Below are positions 31,608 through 42,411 of a stretch of DNA of 64,000 nt, piece by piece; position 1 is the first letter of the stretch, and every line of letters starts with the position of its first letter. Source of the stretch: Leuctra nigra (Eukaryota > Arthropoda > Insecta > Plecoptera > Leuctridae). Under the pieces are notes generated by a model, which did not search any database, was not told where the DNA came from, and saw only the letters and a list, made by a program, of their open reading frames with translations. The stretch covers positions 22,073,409-22,137,408 of the forward strand of contig OW203765.1 in NCBI GenBank assembly GCA_934045905.1, given 5' to 3'. Both the position numbers and the translations under genes were made by a program.

Positions 31608-33631
31608 CTAGGAAAACGCTCAGTGTAACGCATTGATAAGCAATACGTGCAAATTCTCGAACCGCGGAATTATGTACACAACGCACAGAAAATATATACA
31701 TCCATATTGAATTGAAATATGATCCAAAGTATTTGATTTTCATTAAAACTTGAGAATAGCAATCTATACACTTCAGGTACCTACATAAAGTAAACTAGGA
31801 AAACGCTCAGTGTAACGCGTTGATGAGCGAGCACGGGTACGTGCAAATTCTCGAACCGGAAATGCGTACACAACGCACAGAAAACATATACATCCATATG
31901 GAATTGATTATGATATCAACTTAAAAGTGTATGCTTTTCATCGAAACTTTAAAATAGCATCTAAGCACCTGGTTCATAAAGCAAATCAGAATCAATTTTC
32001 AATTGGCACTGGAAAACATTCATTTCGATACTTCATTACTGACAGATATTAAAAATGTAAATAACTTCATACGTTCTGAAATCGATTCTGATCTCATCAG
32101 AATCATATGATTCACGACGTAAATATGATATGATGTATATGATATGATTATGATTATGATTATGGTGTATATGATTTTTGACGTATGATTCATACGTTCT
32201 GATGAAATTTTGTAAAATAAGAGACAATATTGGTCTTAATGATCATGCAAAATATGAGTTTGATCAGAATTATCGAAGACCGTTTTCATTTTTCAGCCTA
32301 TCAGGAGATATTTATTTAAATTTTAACCAATGAATCTGAGTAACGCGTTGATGAGCGAGCACGGATACGCGCAACACCTCGAACCGAAATTCTGTCTATC
32401 GAAAATGTCATTAAAAGCCAATAATTCTAAAATTTCGCCACAGATTTGTATAGAAATCTCAAAACATTCCTAAAATATTGGTCCAAATAACCATGCAAAG
32501 CTTTAAGTTGATCGATTGAACCTTTATGATTGAACTGTTCCGTGTTAATTTTCAAAAATCACAGGATCTCCTTTAAAAAATATACCTGAGACCACTCATA
32601 TGATATAAGTGTGTCTACACAATATCAGATCGACTGTTAAACGGTCATTATCAGTTTCATTTGCGTTTGAAAGTTTCTGCTCTAACTACCTTGCCTTGAA
32701 CTGAAGAGTCGAAGTCGCCGTGAATTTGACAGCCAACACGCAAATAGTCCGTAAAATGTCAATAACGTTTGGATTTAAACACAGATTAGTATGAAAATTG
32801 TCAAAAATGCAGATAATGTTGGTCCCAACCATCATGCGAAGTTATAAGTTGATCGTTCAATCGGTTATAGTTTAAATTTCTAAAAACACAGGAAATATGG
32901 TTTTAAATTTTAACCAATGGGAGGATTTGGCTGAAACTTTGTTTGATTGGGTACAATGTTGGGGGTAATGACTTGTCAAAATTTCAATTTGATCAAAACA
33001 ACCAATCGAAAGTTAATTTTTTTTTTAAATTTGAACCAATCAATGGATTTCAAAAAAATTAGGGTCTGCAACAATCAGAAATGTTACGTACATGTGTGCA
33101 AAATTTCAGCTCGATCGAAGAAAAACTCTGACCTGTATATCGTCAGTAACAGAAAAAAAAAAAAAAAAAAAAAAAAAAACAGAGGTCCGTGCCAAAAGAG
33201 CCAAAAGGAGACGCTCGCTCAATCAGATTTAGTTGCAGTGGAAAACATTGATTTCGATACTTCGTTCCTGACAGATATTAAAAATGTCAATAAGTGCATA
33301 TGACTGATTGGACTGAAAATTTGTAAAATAAGAGACAATAAAAATAAGAGTCTTAACGACCATGCAAAATATGAGTTTGTTCAGATTTATCGAATACCAT
33401 TTTAATTTTCAACCTATCAGGAGATATTCATTTAAATTTTAACCAATGAACGGGTTTCAAAAAATTAGGGTCTGCAAACAGAAAAAGGTGGTCCGAACAT
33501 GTGTGCAATATTTCAGATCGATCGGTGAAACGGTGCGACTTGTATTGTTTTAGGTAGCAGACAATAAAAAAATAAAACAAAAAAACTCCGTGCCAAATAT
33601 CAAAAGGAGTCGCTCGCTTCGCTTGCGCAAT
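31608..33631 (-). mobile_element. Mosaic of Helitron-like copies (minus orientation)
   Basis: Two 3' ends in inverted form, CTAGGAAAACGCTCAGTG, start at 31608 and 31795, each preceded by A. A third, truncated 3' end (TAACGCGTTGATGAGCGAGC) is at 32341. Inverted 5'-end sequences with CGCTCGCT repeats occur at about 33223 and 33631. The body blocks ACAGATATTAAAAATGT and CCTATCAGGAGATAT occur both at about 32040-32330 and at 33260-33440, showing that one copy was split or duplicated by another. An (A)27 run lies at 33153-33179. No coding capacity was found. Confidence 0.7.
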
Positions 33632-34205
33632 AAATAAAAACAAACATAATTTCACATCTAATTCAAAAATGATTTTTTGGCGATGTAATTTTCTGCATCT
33701 ACACTAAATAATGCTGATTTATAATACATTATGAGCCCGTCCACAGGAACTGTGTTTGGAGCATCGATGTGGCCATTTGTGACATATGGGTCTTGTTTTG
33801 AATTTCAGGATCTAAAGACTTCTTGACGCCTTGTTCACAAGACTGTAGTCAAATTCTTTATTAAAAAACATTGTTTTACCAGAAATTGAAGAATAACTAT
33901 GCTCAGTAATGACATGCTGATTGTGACGCTGTGGAACGCAACAATTTCTCTTATTTCCTAATTTAGAACACGAATTCGAATTAAACTCGCTATTTCAATG
34001 AAAGCGCGCGATCACAAATCCGTCTGTTTACCTAAGATTTTTTTTCTGTTTGTCGGCGTACTAATGCAACTTTTAAAGTAAAAATCCAACATATCATTTT
34101 ATAAGCAGCAAAGAGCCATTGTGTATTGTTGTTCAGCCATCCCGATTTTTTTTTAAATTTAGTTGGTAGATATGTAATACCTTACTCTTTGGTAATACAT
34201 AACCC

Positions 34206-35486
34206 ATAAAAAACACTCCGTGTAAAAATACCAGCCAAGTCTCTTCAATTAAAAAAAAATAGAAGAAATCTAAAAATTCAGCACTGAAAAGTAGTGATAT
34301 CAAAAAATTGGCCAAGTGAAAACTTTTCAAAAAATACTTGGCGCATCGTTCATATAAATAGTATAGAAGTAGGCAGGAAATGAAATGTACTCATCTACAC
34401 ATGTCCTAAAAAAACGATGCGCCAAGTATTTTTTGAAAAGTTTTGACTTGGCCAATTTTTTGATATCACTACTTTTCAGTGCTGAATTTTTAGATTTCTT
34501 CTATTTTTTTTAATTGAAGAGACTTGGCTGGTATTTTTACACGGAGTGTTTTTTATGGGGATATCACTCCTTTTTTCAGTTTATTATTACAACTTGTAAC
34601 ATATTGTGGCACCAAAGATTATAATTCTTTTAAAAAATAAGATTTTGTGATTTGGTTGCTAAGAAAAGTTGTGCTTGTTACTGTGTTAATGCTATAAATA
34701 ATATGTTACAAAGTATAGCAAAAGTTTCGTTCCAATCGGTCCAGCCGTTCTCGAGTTACGGCATCACTTCCGGTTTTCAAAATGGCGGTTGACATCACTG
34801 CCACCTAAAATTTGTATCTATTAATGTTATGTAACATTATAAGCCTTCTGAATATGTAGTTATTGATATAAGAGATGATTTTAGTCAGATTTGTAATTTT
34901 TATGACGTCATTTCCGGTTTAGGTTATAGAACATTTCTTCTTTCACTATTGGTATTCCTTATAGATGACCTTCTAAATCGAATGGCGCTAATTTCGTTCT
35001 AATCGGTTGAGCCGTTTTTGATATATGACGTCACTTCCGGTTTAAAAATGGCGGCACAAAAAATTTATAAGAACAAAGGTATCATTAGACGCCAAAAGTG
35101 CACATGTGGTAAAATTTTCATATCGATCGGTTCAGCCGTTTAGGCTGTGGCAGTGATAGCAACGTTTCCTGATATCTGAATCATCATCATCAGATAGCTT
35201 TTAAAAGGGGTGTAATTTCACTGTTTTCACGGCCCTCTAGCACCCAAACGGCATAACGTATTGTTCCCAAATTTGGTATATGTTGTCAGGTGGGCCATAG
35301 CTCGAAATTAAGTTATTTCGCAACAATGTGAGATTTCCCAATTTTGAGATCCAGTAGGCCGAAAATGCCATGTTGTTGCTTACAGTAAAAGTGTTTGGTC
35401 TGCTCCTCAGTTTATTAGGCATTTACGGTATGTTAAGTGAGTGTGAGTGTATAGTACGACTTGGCTGGGTGGAGCGACCGCTCCAC
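34206..35486 (+). mobile_element. Hairpin-ended element, short form
   Basis: It starts CCCATAAAAAACACTCCGTG and has about 150-bp inverted arms (to about 34352 and 34403-34558). Degenerate units related to the 118-bp repeat follow (about 34735-35060), then a conserved block. It ends in a perfect 8-bp stem GTGGAGCG / CGCTCCAC followed by TAGATA. The same start and end occur at 40591-46742. The layout (5' inverted part, variable tandem repeats, 3' hairpin) recalls DINE/Helentron-type elements (inference). Confidence 0.65.
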
Positions 35487-35970
35487 TAGATACTTATGTC
35501 TCATTATGATGTTATGATTACTTTCTTATGTATAGTTATTTTAATTCTAAGTTACAGGAAGTGAGAAATTGCCTCCTGAACTTTATTTCAGTAGTGAAAA
35601 TTATAATATTCTTATTTTAGAAAATAAAATTGATGAGTTTCCCAAAAAAATATATTTCTAGAATATTACCAGATGCTGTTTTGATTACTGTGTCAATACA
35701 AATGTGTGACTCTTTTTTTAATCATTAAGTGACCAAGAACTTCAGTAGAGCATCAAATTTCCTCTACTTTTCCCTTTCGCCTGAAAGTGCAGTTTTCAAT
35801 CTACTTACCGTATTGCAACTCTAGTATCTTTTTTTTTAATAATTATAAATTTCAAATGAATAAATATGTTATAAGTATGAAATAATTACTCAGGAAGATG
35901 GAAACCTAACGTGTTTTTTTTTTAGAAGGAAGTGAATAAATACTCAACCGTTGAATCATATCAGGATTCT

Positions 35971-35976
35971 TTTATT
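35971..35976 (-). promoter_or_regulatory. Poly(A) signal of CAP-A
   Basis: TTTATT on the plus strand (AATAAA on the transcript) lies about 90 bp after the CAP-A stop. The surrounding TTCTTTTATTCGG is repeated at the 3' ends of CAP-B (57591) and CAP-C (63760). Confidence 0.8.
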
Positions 35977-36066
35977 CGGGTCCACTTAAGGATATTTGAT
36001 CTAATGCATCAATATTCATTGCATTTTTAAAACTATTCATTAGTTTCATCTTCTAGTTTGAACAAA

Positions 36067-39000
36067 TTACTTTGAACAAAGGTTTTCAGAACAAGATCCG
36101 GGACAATCGCCACAAGGTTGTCCAACCTTGTACATAGTTCCACCTTTAATGTTTCCAGCTGGACCGTAGTTGCAGGCGTAGATCTTCTCGTACGGGAATC
36201 TCGGATCTAAAGGATATGGAGCCTTGAAGTAGATATATCCACAGCCTACGAAGCAGGTTTCACCCCATGCCACTTGAGTGTAGTGTCCAGTCTTATCATA
36301 ATTTCTGCAAAACGAATGGATGTGTTGTATATTATATTTTATCCGTAGATCATTTCATATTGTTATGAGCGATGCATATGTGATGATTATAATGATGGTA
36401 AAGAAATGTGTTCAATGTTCTAAGAACATTGTTCATGTTCTAATTTCCATTCAAGAAGTGTGACACAGAAGTGGGGTACAGAAGTTGTACAAGAAGTTGC
36501 TCCGTGTAAATTGGGCGTTTTAGTAGGTATCTTGAGGCCAAAATATCATAGTTGTGGTGTACGTTTTACTTTTTTCTGCCTTAGACAACTTTCTGCATAA
36601 GTTTGGATAATTTGAGAAATCGTACCAGAAAGTAATTTGAACCATTTATTTGATATTACCTAAACTTAGCTTACGTGCACTAAATGTAAAAACTTAATTA
36701 GTCTGGTGACTATTCGTTGTCATGAAATCCATTTTAAAATAAAAAATTATGTACAATCGGCCAAACAAAACTTGAACGTCGACCAAATTTGAATGACTGT
36801 TGGTCATGTCCCATAACCAATCAAAGCTTGTTACTATCAATTATCATTGAATTGTAAGGTCACCTACTAGAGTGAGACAATGCGATCGCTTAGACTGACT
36901 TCAAATGGTGTGATCTTACATTTATCAGCCTATCAGATTTATTGAACTTTCAAGTTTTGTTTGGCCAAGTGTACCTATATATCATTATTTTACAGGTCTA
37001 TTTTTAAGGGTGAAACATTACATTCTAATGAAAACTTACATGAAATTTGGTATTCTATTTTGATCAAACAAATTGACCTCGTTGTACCAGCCTTGAACGA
37101 CGCCCGACCAATTAGCAGCGATTGAAGTTGTCGGGAATAAGACCTCCGGGAACATCTCGATCGCCGCGTTCTGTCCCACACTCCAACGATCGACATTGCG
37201 ACATTCGTCGTGAGCAAAAGTGCACTGATACATCCAGCGTTGAGCTATGTCAGCCAATTCTTGGTCCCATTGCTGCACGCAGAGTAAAGAAAATATATCT
37301 CATACAGAGCTAAAGAGATGCAGACGTTTTTCCACCTCAATTTAACAGAAGAATTAACACCACCCATTTCAAAAGTGCGTTTACGTGTTTTCCTTTGACT
37401 ATAATTTCAGGGGCTCAACAAAATTTACAAAACTTTATATTATAATCTGAAAATTAACAACTGGAAAATCTTTTTACAAATACCTACATGAAAACAATGT
37501 CAAAAATTATCTGGGGCAACGACACCCACCAGACATAAACGGGTCCGGGGGGCTAGCCCCGGCCCATTTCTTCAGCAGAACTCTAGATTGTGTACAGAAA
37601 TTTACATGAAAAATGCTTTCTCTAGTTTTCCTCACATTTCGCAAGCTTATGCCATTGAATAGCTATTGTGTTAGATTAATGTAAAATTTATAACAGTTTC
37701 ACAATTTGAATATTTTCAGCCTCATTCAACAATTATTCCTTTCAAGTGTTTTAGAATTTACTTTGATTTAAAAACTCTGGTTCAGTGGGAGGGGAGGGGA
37801 GGGTTGACTTTGCCCCCTCACGCCGAGACGCCTGGAATCATCACTGGATCCTATTTAATTGATTATTTTACATAATAATGATAATTATTTAGTTTTAAGT
37901 TACCAAGCGACACATGTTGGATGCACTGGGCTGTCCTCCATTGCTGCCTTGGGTCTCTTGACCTCCAGCGATCCTGCTACGAAGCTCGTTGTGTTTTGCA
38001 AGTATGATCTCCTGATCAGGTTGCTTTACTTCGAAATTATAGGTCTGAGTCCCGCAGTTCTTTTGACTATAACTCTGAGAAAAACACAATCCAAGCTAGA
38101 GGCATCGGTAGAAATTCATATTTTCGTTGGATGATATTCCCAAAACAATGAATGATTAGTGAAATGGTGTAACTAATTGACATTGAGAATGCTTTGAAGA
38201 CAACTTGCGTTAAAGGAGCCGCGATAATTTGAAATTTCATTATTATGGTAGGGGAGACGTTGCTGAATACAGATAAGTTATTACTTTTGTTGTGGGTTCA
38301 GTATAGTTCTCTCGGAATTGATTTACAAAGTTTGATATTTTTCTTCTAACTTTAAAACAGGATAATTGATATTGACGTCATAATTCATATGTTTTGACAT
38401 GGTAACACATTGTTGTGGACTTAAAAATGACATCACAACCCAGATTCTCATTACATGTCGTTTTTCCCGCCAAAATGTCCCATGACATTTGAAATTGAAT
38501 TTTATGAATGAAAATGTTCTATTTCTCAGGTGATAAGAGTGTTTGTGATTATTATTTTTGTAGTTATTTCGAATTACTTTAATAAAATTAGGGGAGACTT
38601 CCCTGTCCAATGAACATGTGTGCCAAATGGCTTCTTCTTATTACAAATAGTTTGCAGGATTCCTTCCACAATCAGTTTGTATAGTAACTCATTATGTTGT
38701 GATAAAACCCCTGTAGCGACAACCAGTCCTATGTGGACGTAGTAAGCTGCCTAACTTGATAGATATTTGTTTACTGAGGGATTATTTGCAAGATTATTTG
38801 CAAGATTATTTTTATATCACTGGTTTTCCAGAACTGGAATCAAAATGAATATCGGTTCCGGTTCTGGTTCCATTTCGGTTCCATAAGGGTTCCAATCGGT
38901 TCCATGAAATTCAGACAAAAATTCAAATTATTTTTCTTAAATCGTGTTTTGGGAACTCACATGCACAGAAATGTCTAACAACAATTTGACTAAGTGATAA

Positions 39001-39445
39001 TTTATTTGAAAAACTGTAAATGGTAATAAATTATTTCTGTTTTTGAATGGCAATAAATTAAAAATTCGATGAAATTAATTATTTAAAGAACCCCTACAGA
39101 ACCGTTGTAGAACCCAAATAATGTCAAATATAAATGGGTTCCGATTCCACTTAAAAATAATATGGGTTCCGATTCCGGTTCCGGTTACTATAAAAATAAC
39201 GGTTCTTTTCGGTTCCTATTCCAGTCCCTGCTTGTATCACAACACAACGAGGCAACTGCACATACATTCAGCTGGTACTATTTGACAACATATTAATACT
39301 ATGTAACATGAGCTTATGGACATACCCTGTATTTGCACATGGTATGACTCCGGGCTGGGCATATCGCGCAGTAGTTAGTTGCTGAAACAACCTCCAAGGT
39401 CACAGCAGCCGCTATCAAGAAGATGACAACTCTGAAGGTCAGCAT
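36067..39445 (-). CDS. CAP-superfamily secreted protein (antigen-5-like), CAP-A
   Basis: The coding exons 39445-39326, 38074-37904, 37272-37040 and 36304-36067 give 253 aa. Residues 1-22 (MLTFRVVIFLIAAAVTLEVV and on) form a signal peptide. The cysteine-rich start (TNYCAICPARSHTMC) and the CAP domain follow: AKHNELRSRIAGG, SASNMCRLQWDQELADIAQRW, CTFAHDECRNV, VGQNAA, GWYNEVNLF, CAP1 signature GHYTQVAW, VGCGY and CAP2 signature YACNYGPAGN. By family knowledge the His of FAHD, the Glu of WYNEV and the His of GHYTQ line the CAP cavity. It is probably secreted; function is unknown (insect relatives occur in saliva, venom and haemolymph). A non-coding first exon is inferred at 46962-47010. Homologous exon phases show that CAP-A and CAP-B arose by tandem duplication. 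Confidence 0.93.
38829..39230. mobile_element. hAT-like MITE in CAP-A intron
   Basis: The left end CAGAACTGGAATC and the right end (inverted) CAGGGACTGGAATAGGAACC form an imperfect TIR. The interior is rich in GGTTCC/GGTTCCG iterations. TATATCAC at the left and TGTATCAC at the right, a few bp outside, may be a decayed 8-bp duplication. Confidence 0.6.
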
Positions 39446-39523
39446 CTTATAGATATCGTCTCAAGAACTGGATGATCTCACAACTGTTGGAGAACACTTG
39501 AATTACTGAACTGAAATGATTTT

Positions 39524-40236
39524 AGCAAGCGAAGCGAGAGTCTCCTTTTCGCTCTTTTGGCGCGAACCTCTGTTATTTTGTATGCTTTTTGAATGTACTT
39601 TGCACCATTTCTCCGATCTTGCTGAAATTTTGCACATATGTGCGGATTATCTCTGGTGTTTGCAACCCTTATTCTTTGGAAATCCGTTTTTTTTTAAATC
39701 TTGATACTGGTTGGTCCGATCAATTTGAAAATTTGCCAAGTCATTGCGACTTACATCGTCTCAAATATTACAAAGTTTCAACCAAATCCTTCAATTGGTT
39801 TAAGTTTAAATAATATATTCTGATTTGGCCCAATCAGTCAAGTAAATACAGAATTATTGTCAGTTATGAGTTTGAAATCTCTGTCAGAAGGGTGTGATCG
39901 AAAATAACTAAATTCATGGTACACTCGAACAAATAAGAAACGGCATTCGAATTAAAAGGATTGTCTTATGAAGATTTGATGGCATCATCCCATCAAGATT
40001 GCATATTAACGCATAATCGTACTCTAGTATGTAAGCTCTGATTTTACTGATAATAACAAGGATTTATTGTCAATGAACCTGACCGGCAGCCAATCCATTT
40101 TGATTAAATACCGTTTTTATTTGGTATGAGTATACATTGATCGCTTATTCAATTGTTTCAGGATTTCATAGATCGGTTGGAGATGTAACGCGTATCGGTG
40201 CTCGCTCATTAACGCGTTACACTGAACATTTCCTAG
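39524..40236 (+). mobile_element. Helitron-like copy next to CAP-A splice acceptor
   Basis: The left end AGCAAGCGAAGCGAGAG corresponds to the 5' end of the family. The right end carries the family hairpin region GCTCATTAACGCGTTACACTG and ends TTTCCTAG, followed by T. It is antisense to CAP-A, within intron 1, and its left end is about 12 bp from the acceptor at 39511. Part of its body (39960-40130) recurs at 25060-25230. Confidence 0.75.
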
Positions 40237-40329
40237 TAAGAAACTATAGTAAGTAATGCGTAGTGAACACAAAATGTTAACATTTTCACTTGGAAGGGAG
40301 GGGTCAGTTTAGCAGACACTTCTGTTGGA

Positions 40330-40590
40330 ACTAATCTACGAAGAAAAGAACATCCAAAATAACTTTGAAGATGATTTTACTTCCTTGCACATAAATATTC
40401 TCAAATCAAGACCTGAAGTTGAAGGAAATCCGACGAGCAGGAGGAACAGCAAACTTGACTATAATAAAAGTGACATTATGCATCACAAACCTGACACAAT
40501 TTTGCCAATAAAACATGCGCTCTTTCTTCATCTTTCCAACGAAATGTTGAGATATTAATAATATCCACTATTATGAATGTAATATTTAAC
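40330..40590. repeat. Dispersed repeat shared with 8060-8270
   Basis: Blocks such as TCTCAAATCAAGACCTGAAG, TATGCATCACAAACCTGAC and CAACGAAATGTTGAGATATT occur here and, inverted, inside the TTAA-flanked element in GPAA1. An open frame across it is not a host gene. Confidence 0.65.
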
Positions 40591-41814
40591 CAGAAAAAAA
40601 CACTCCGTGTAAAAAAGGCAGCCAAGTCTCTTTACTTTAAAAAAATTCAACACCGAAAAGGAGTGATATCAAAAAAGGAGCCAAGTCAATGACATTTCCA
40701 AATATTTAATCGTATTTTTGAAATAAAAGAATAAACACCGAGAAATACTTTACAAAAGGACTTGGCGCATCGTTTTTTTAAAGACCTCATTCAATACTAA
40801 AAGTGGAAAGAAATTTAAAGTAGGTACATTTTCCTCTTTCTATTAGAGCCAGAAACTATGAATCAAGCTACTTTTAGTAATGGCTATTTTATAGTTTTGT
40901 CAATGGCGATAGTAGAAAGATTTCATGCTGTAATAGATAAGTAATATAAGGGTGGAAGAATTAAATAACAATTGGAAGTGGGCTCATACATATTCTTATA
41001 GCACTGTTAATATGGTGATATTAGAAGGGTATCTTTTCATAATTTGATCTTGACTGAAGGAAATCATGAAACGTTGTCAAATAATTACGAACTGTCTTTG
41101 GAACACTATTATATATTTTTGAAGTGTCAAGTGTATAAAGTTAAAATTTTTAATAGAAATTCAATGTGACTATGTACTTTGTGAAATGTTTTGTTATAAA
41201 ATGTGGATTAATAGAAATGTATTTCATGATGAGAAGGTTTAACGCATGAGACTTAATTATGTTGACCACGAAACAATATTACGAAGATAACTAACTATTG
41301 TGTATTTATAGAAAACATAGGCAACAAGTTTTATCGCGTACGTACATATTCTAATAGATAATATTTTACAGTAGGTATATGTATAATATGTAATTGAAAG
41401 ATGTTTCCCTATTATTCTAAAAATTCTAAATTACGGTTGTATATCAATGGCATATGCTTATGAATCAAAAAATGAATTTAAAAAACGATGCGCCAAGTCC
41501 TTTTGTAAAGTATTTCTCGGTGTTTATTCTTTTATTTCAAAAATACGATTAAATATTTGGAAATGTCATTGACTTGGCTCCTTTTTTGATATCACTCCTT
41601 TTCGGTGTTGAATTTTTTTAAAGTAAAGAGACTTGGCTGCCTTTTTTACACGGAGTGTTTTTTTCTGGGATATCACTTCTTTTGTTAGTTTATTCATACA
41701 GCTTGTAGCACATGTCCGAGCAGGGACTAATTTCTTTAAAAAAATACGCCTCAACCGATTTGCTTACTAAGAAAAGTTGCGTTTGGTATAAGATGAAAAT
41801 GATTATCCAAGAAG

Positions 41815-42411
41815 AATAGCTTAAGTTTCGTTATAATCGATCCAGCCGTTTTCGATATATGACGTCACTTCCGGTTTTGAAATAGCGGCCGAAAATAATG
41901 TCGTCTTGAATTCATAATTATAAGTCCTACATAATTGCACAATTTGGTTGCAATCGGTACAGACGATTTCGATATATGACGTCACTTCCGGTTTAACCAA
42001 TGGCGGCCGAAAATAATGTCGTCTTTTTATCCATAATTATAAGTCCTACATATTTCCAAAATTTGGTTGCAATCGGTACAGACGTTTTCGATATATGACG
42101 TCCCTTCCGGTTTTAACAATGACGGCCGAAAATAATGTCGTCTTTAATTCATAATTTTTAGTCCTCCATATTTCCAAAATTTGGTTGCAATCGGTACAGA
42201 CGATTTTGACATATGACGTCACTTCCGGTTTTAACAATGGCGGCCGAAAATAATGTCGTCTTTAATCCATAATTATAAGTCCTACACATTTCCAAAATTT
42301 GGTTGCTATCGGTACAGCCGTTTTTGATATATGACGTTACTTCCGGTTTTAACAATGGCGGCCAAAAATAATGTCGCCTTTAATCCATAATTATAATTCC
42401 TACATATTTCC
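41815..42411 (+). repeat. 118-bp tandem repeat array, left part
   Basis: About five units, with GCGGCC landmarks at about 41885, 42003, 42121, 42240 and 42358, give a period of 118 bp. Each unit has the landmarks AATTTGGTTGCAATCGGTAC, TATGACGTCACTTCCGG, AACAATGGCGGCC and AATAATGTCGTC. There are no unique spacers between units. Confidence 0.92.

Noticed and set aside
32947..33303. Open frame of 118 codons
   Set aside because: It spans a poly-A run read as poly-Lys and lies in a Helitron-like repeat.
35237..35422. Nearly identical small minus-strand frames here and at 46495-46680
   Set aside because: Both lie in the conserved 3' block of the hairpin-ended element; duplication of the element explains the conservation, not coding selection.
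24000..36000. Possible piRNA cluster
   Set aside because: Transposon density and nesting would fit, but nothing in the sequence alone shows it; small-RNA data would be needed.
40325..40558. Open frame of 77 codons
   Set aside because: It lies in a dispersed repeat shared with 8060-8270 and has no family similarity.
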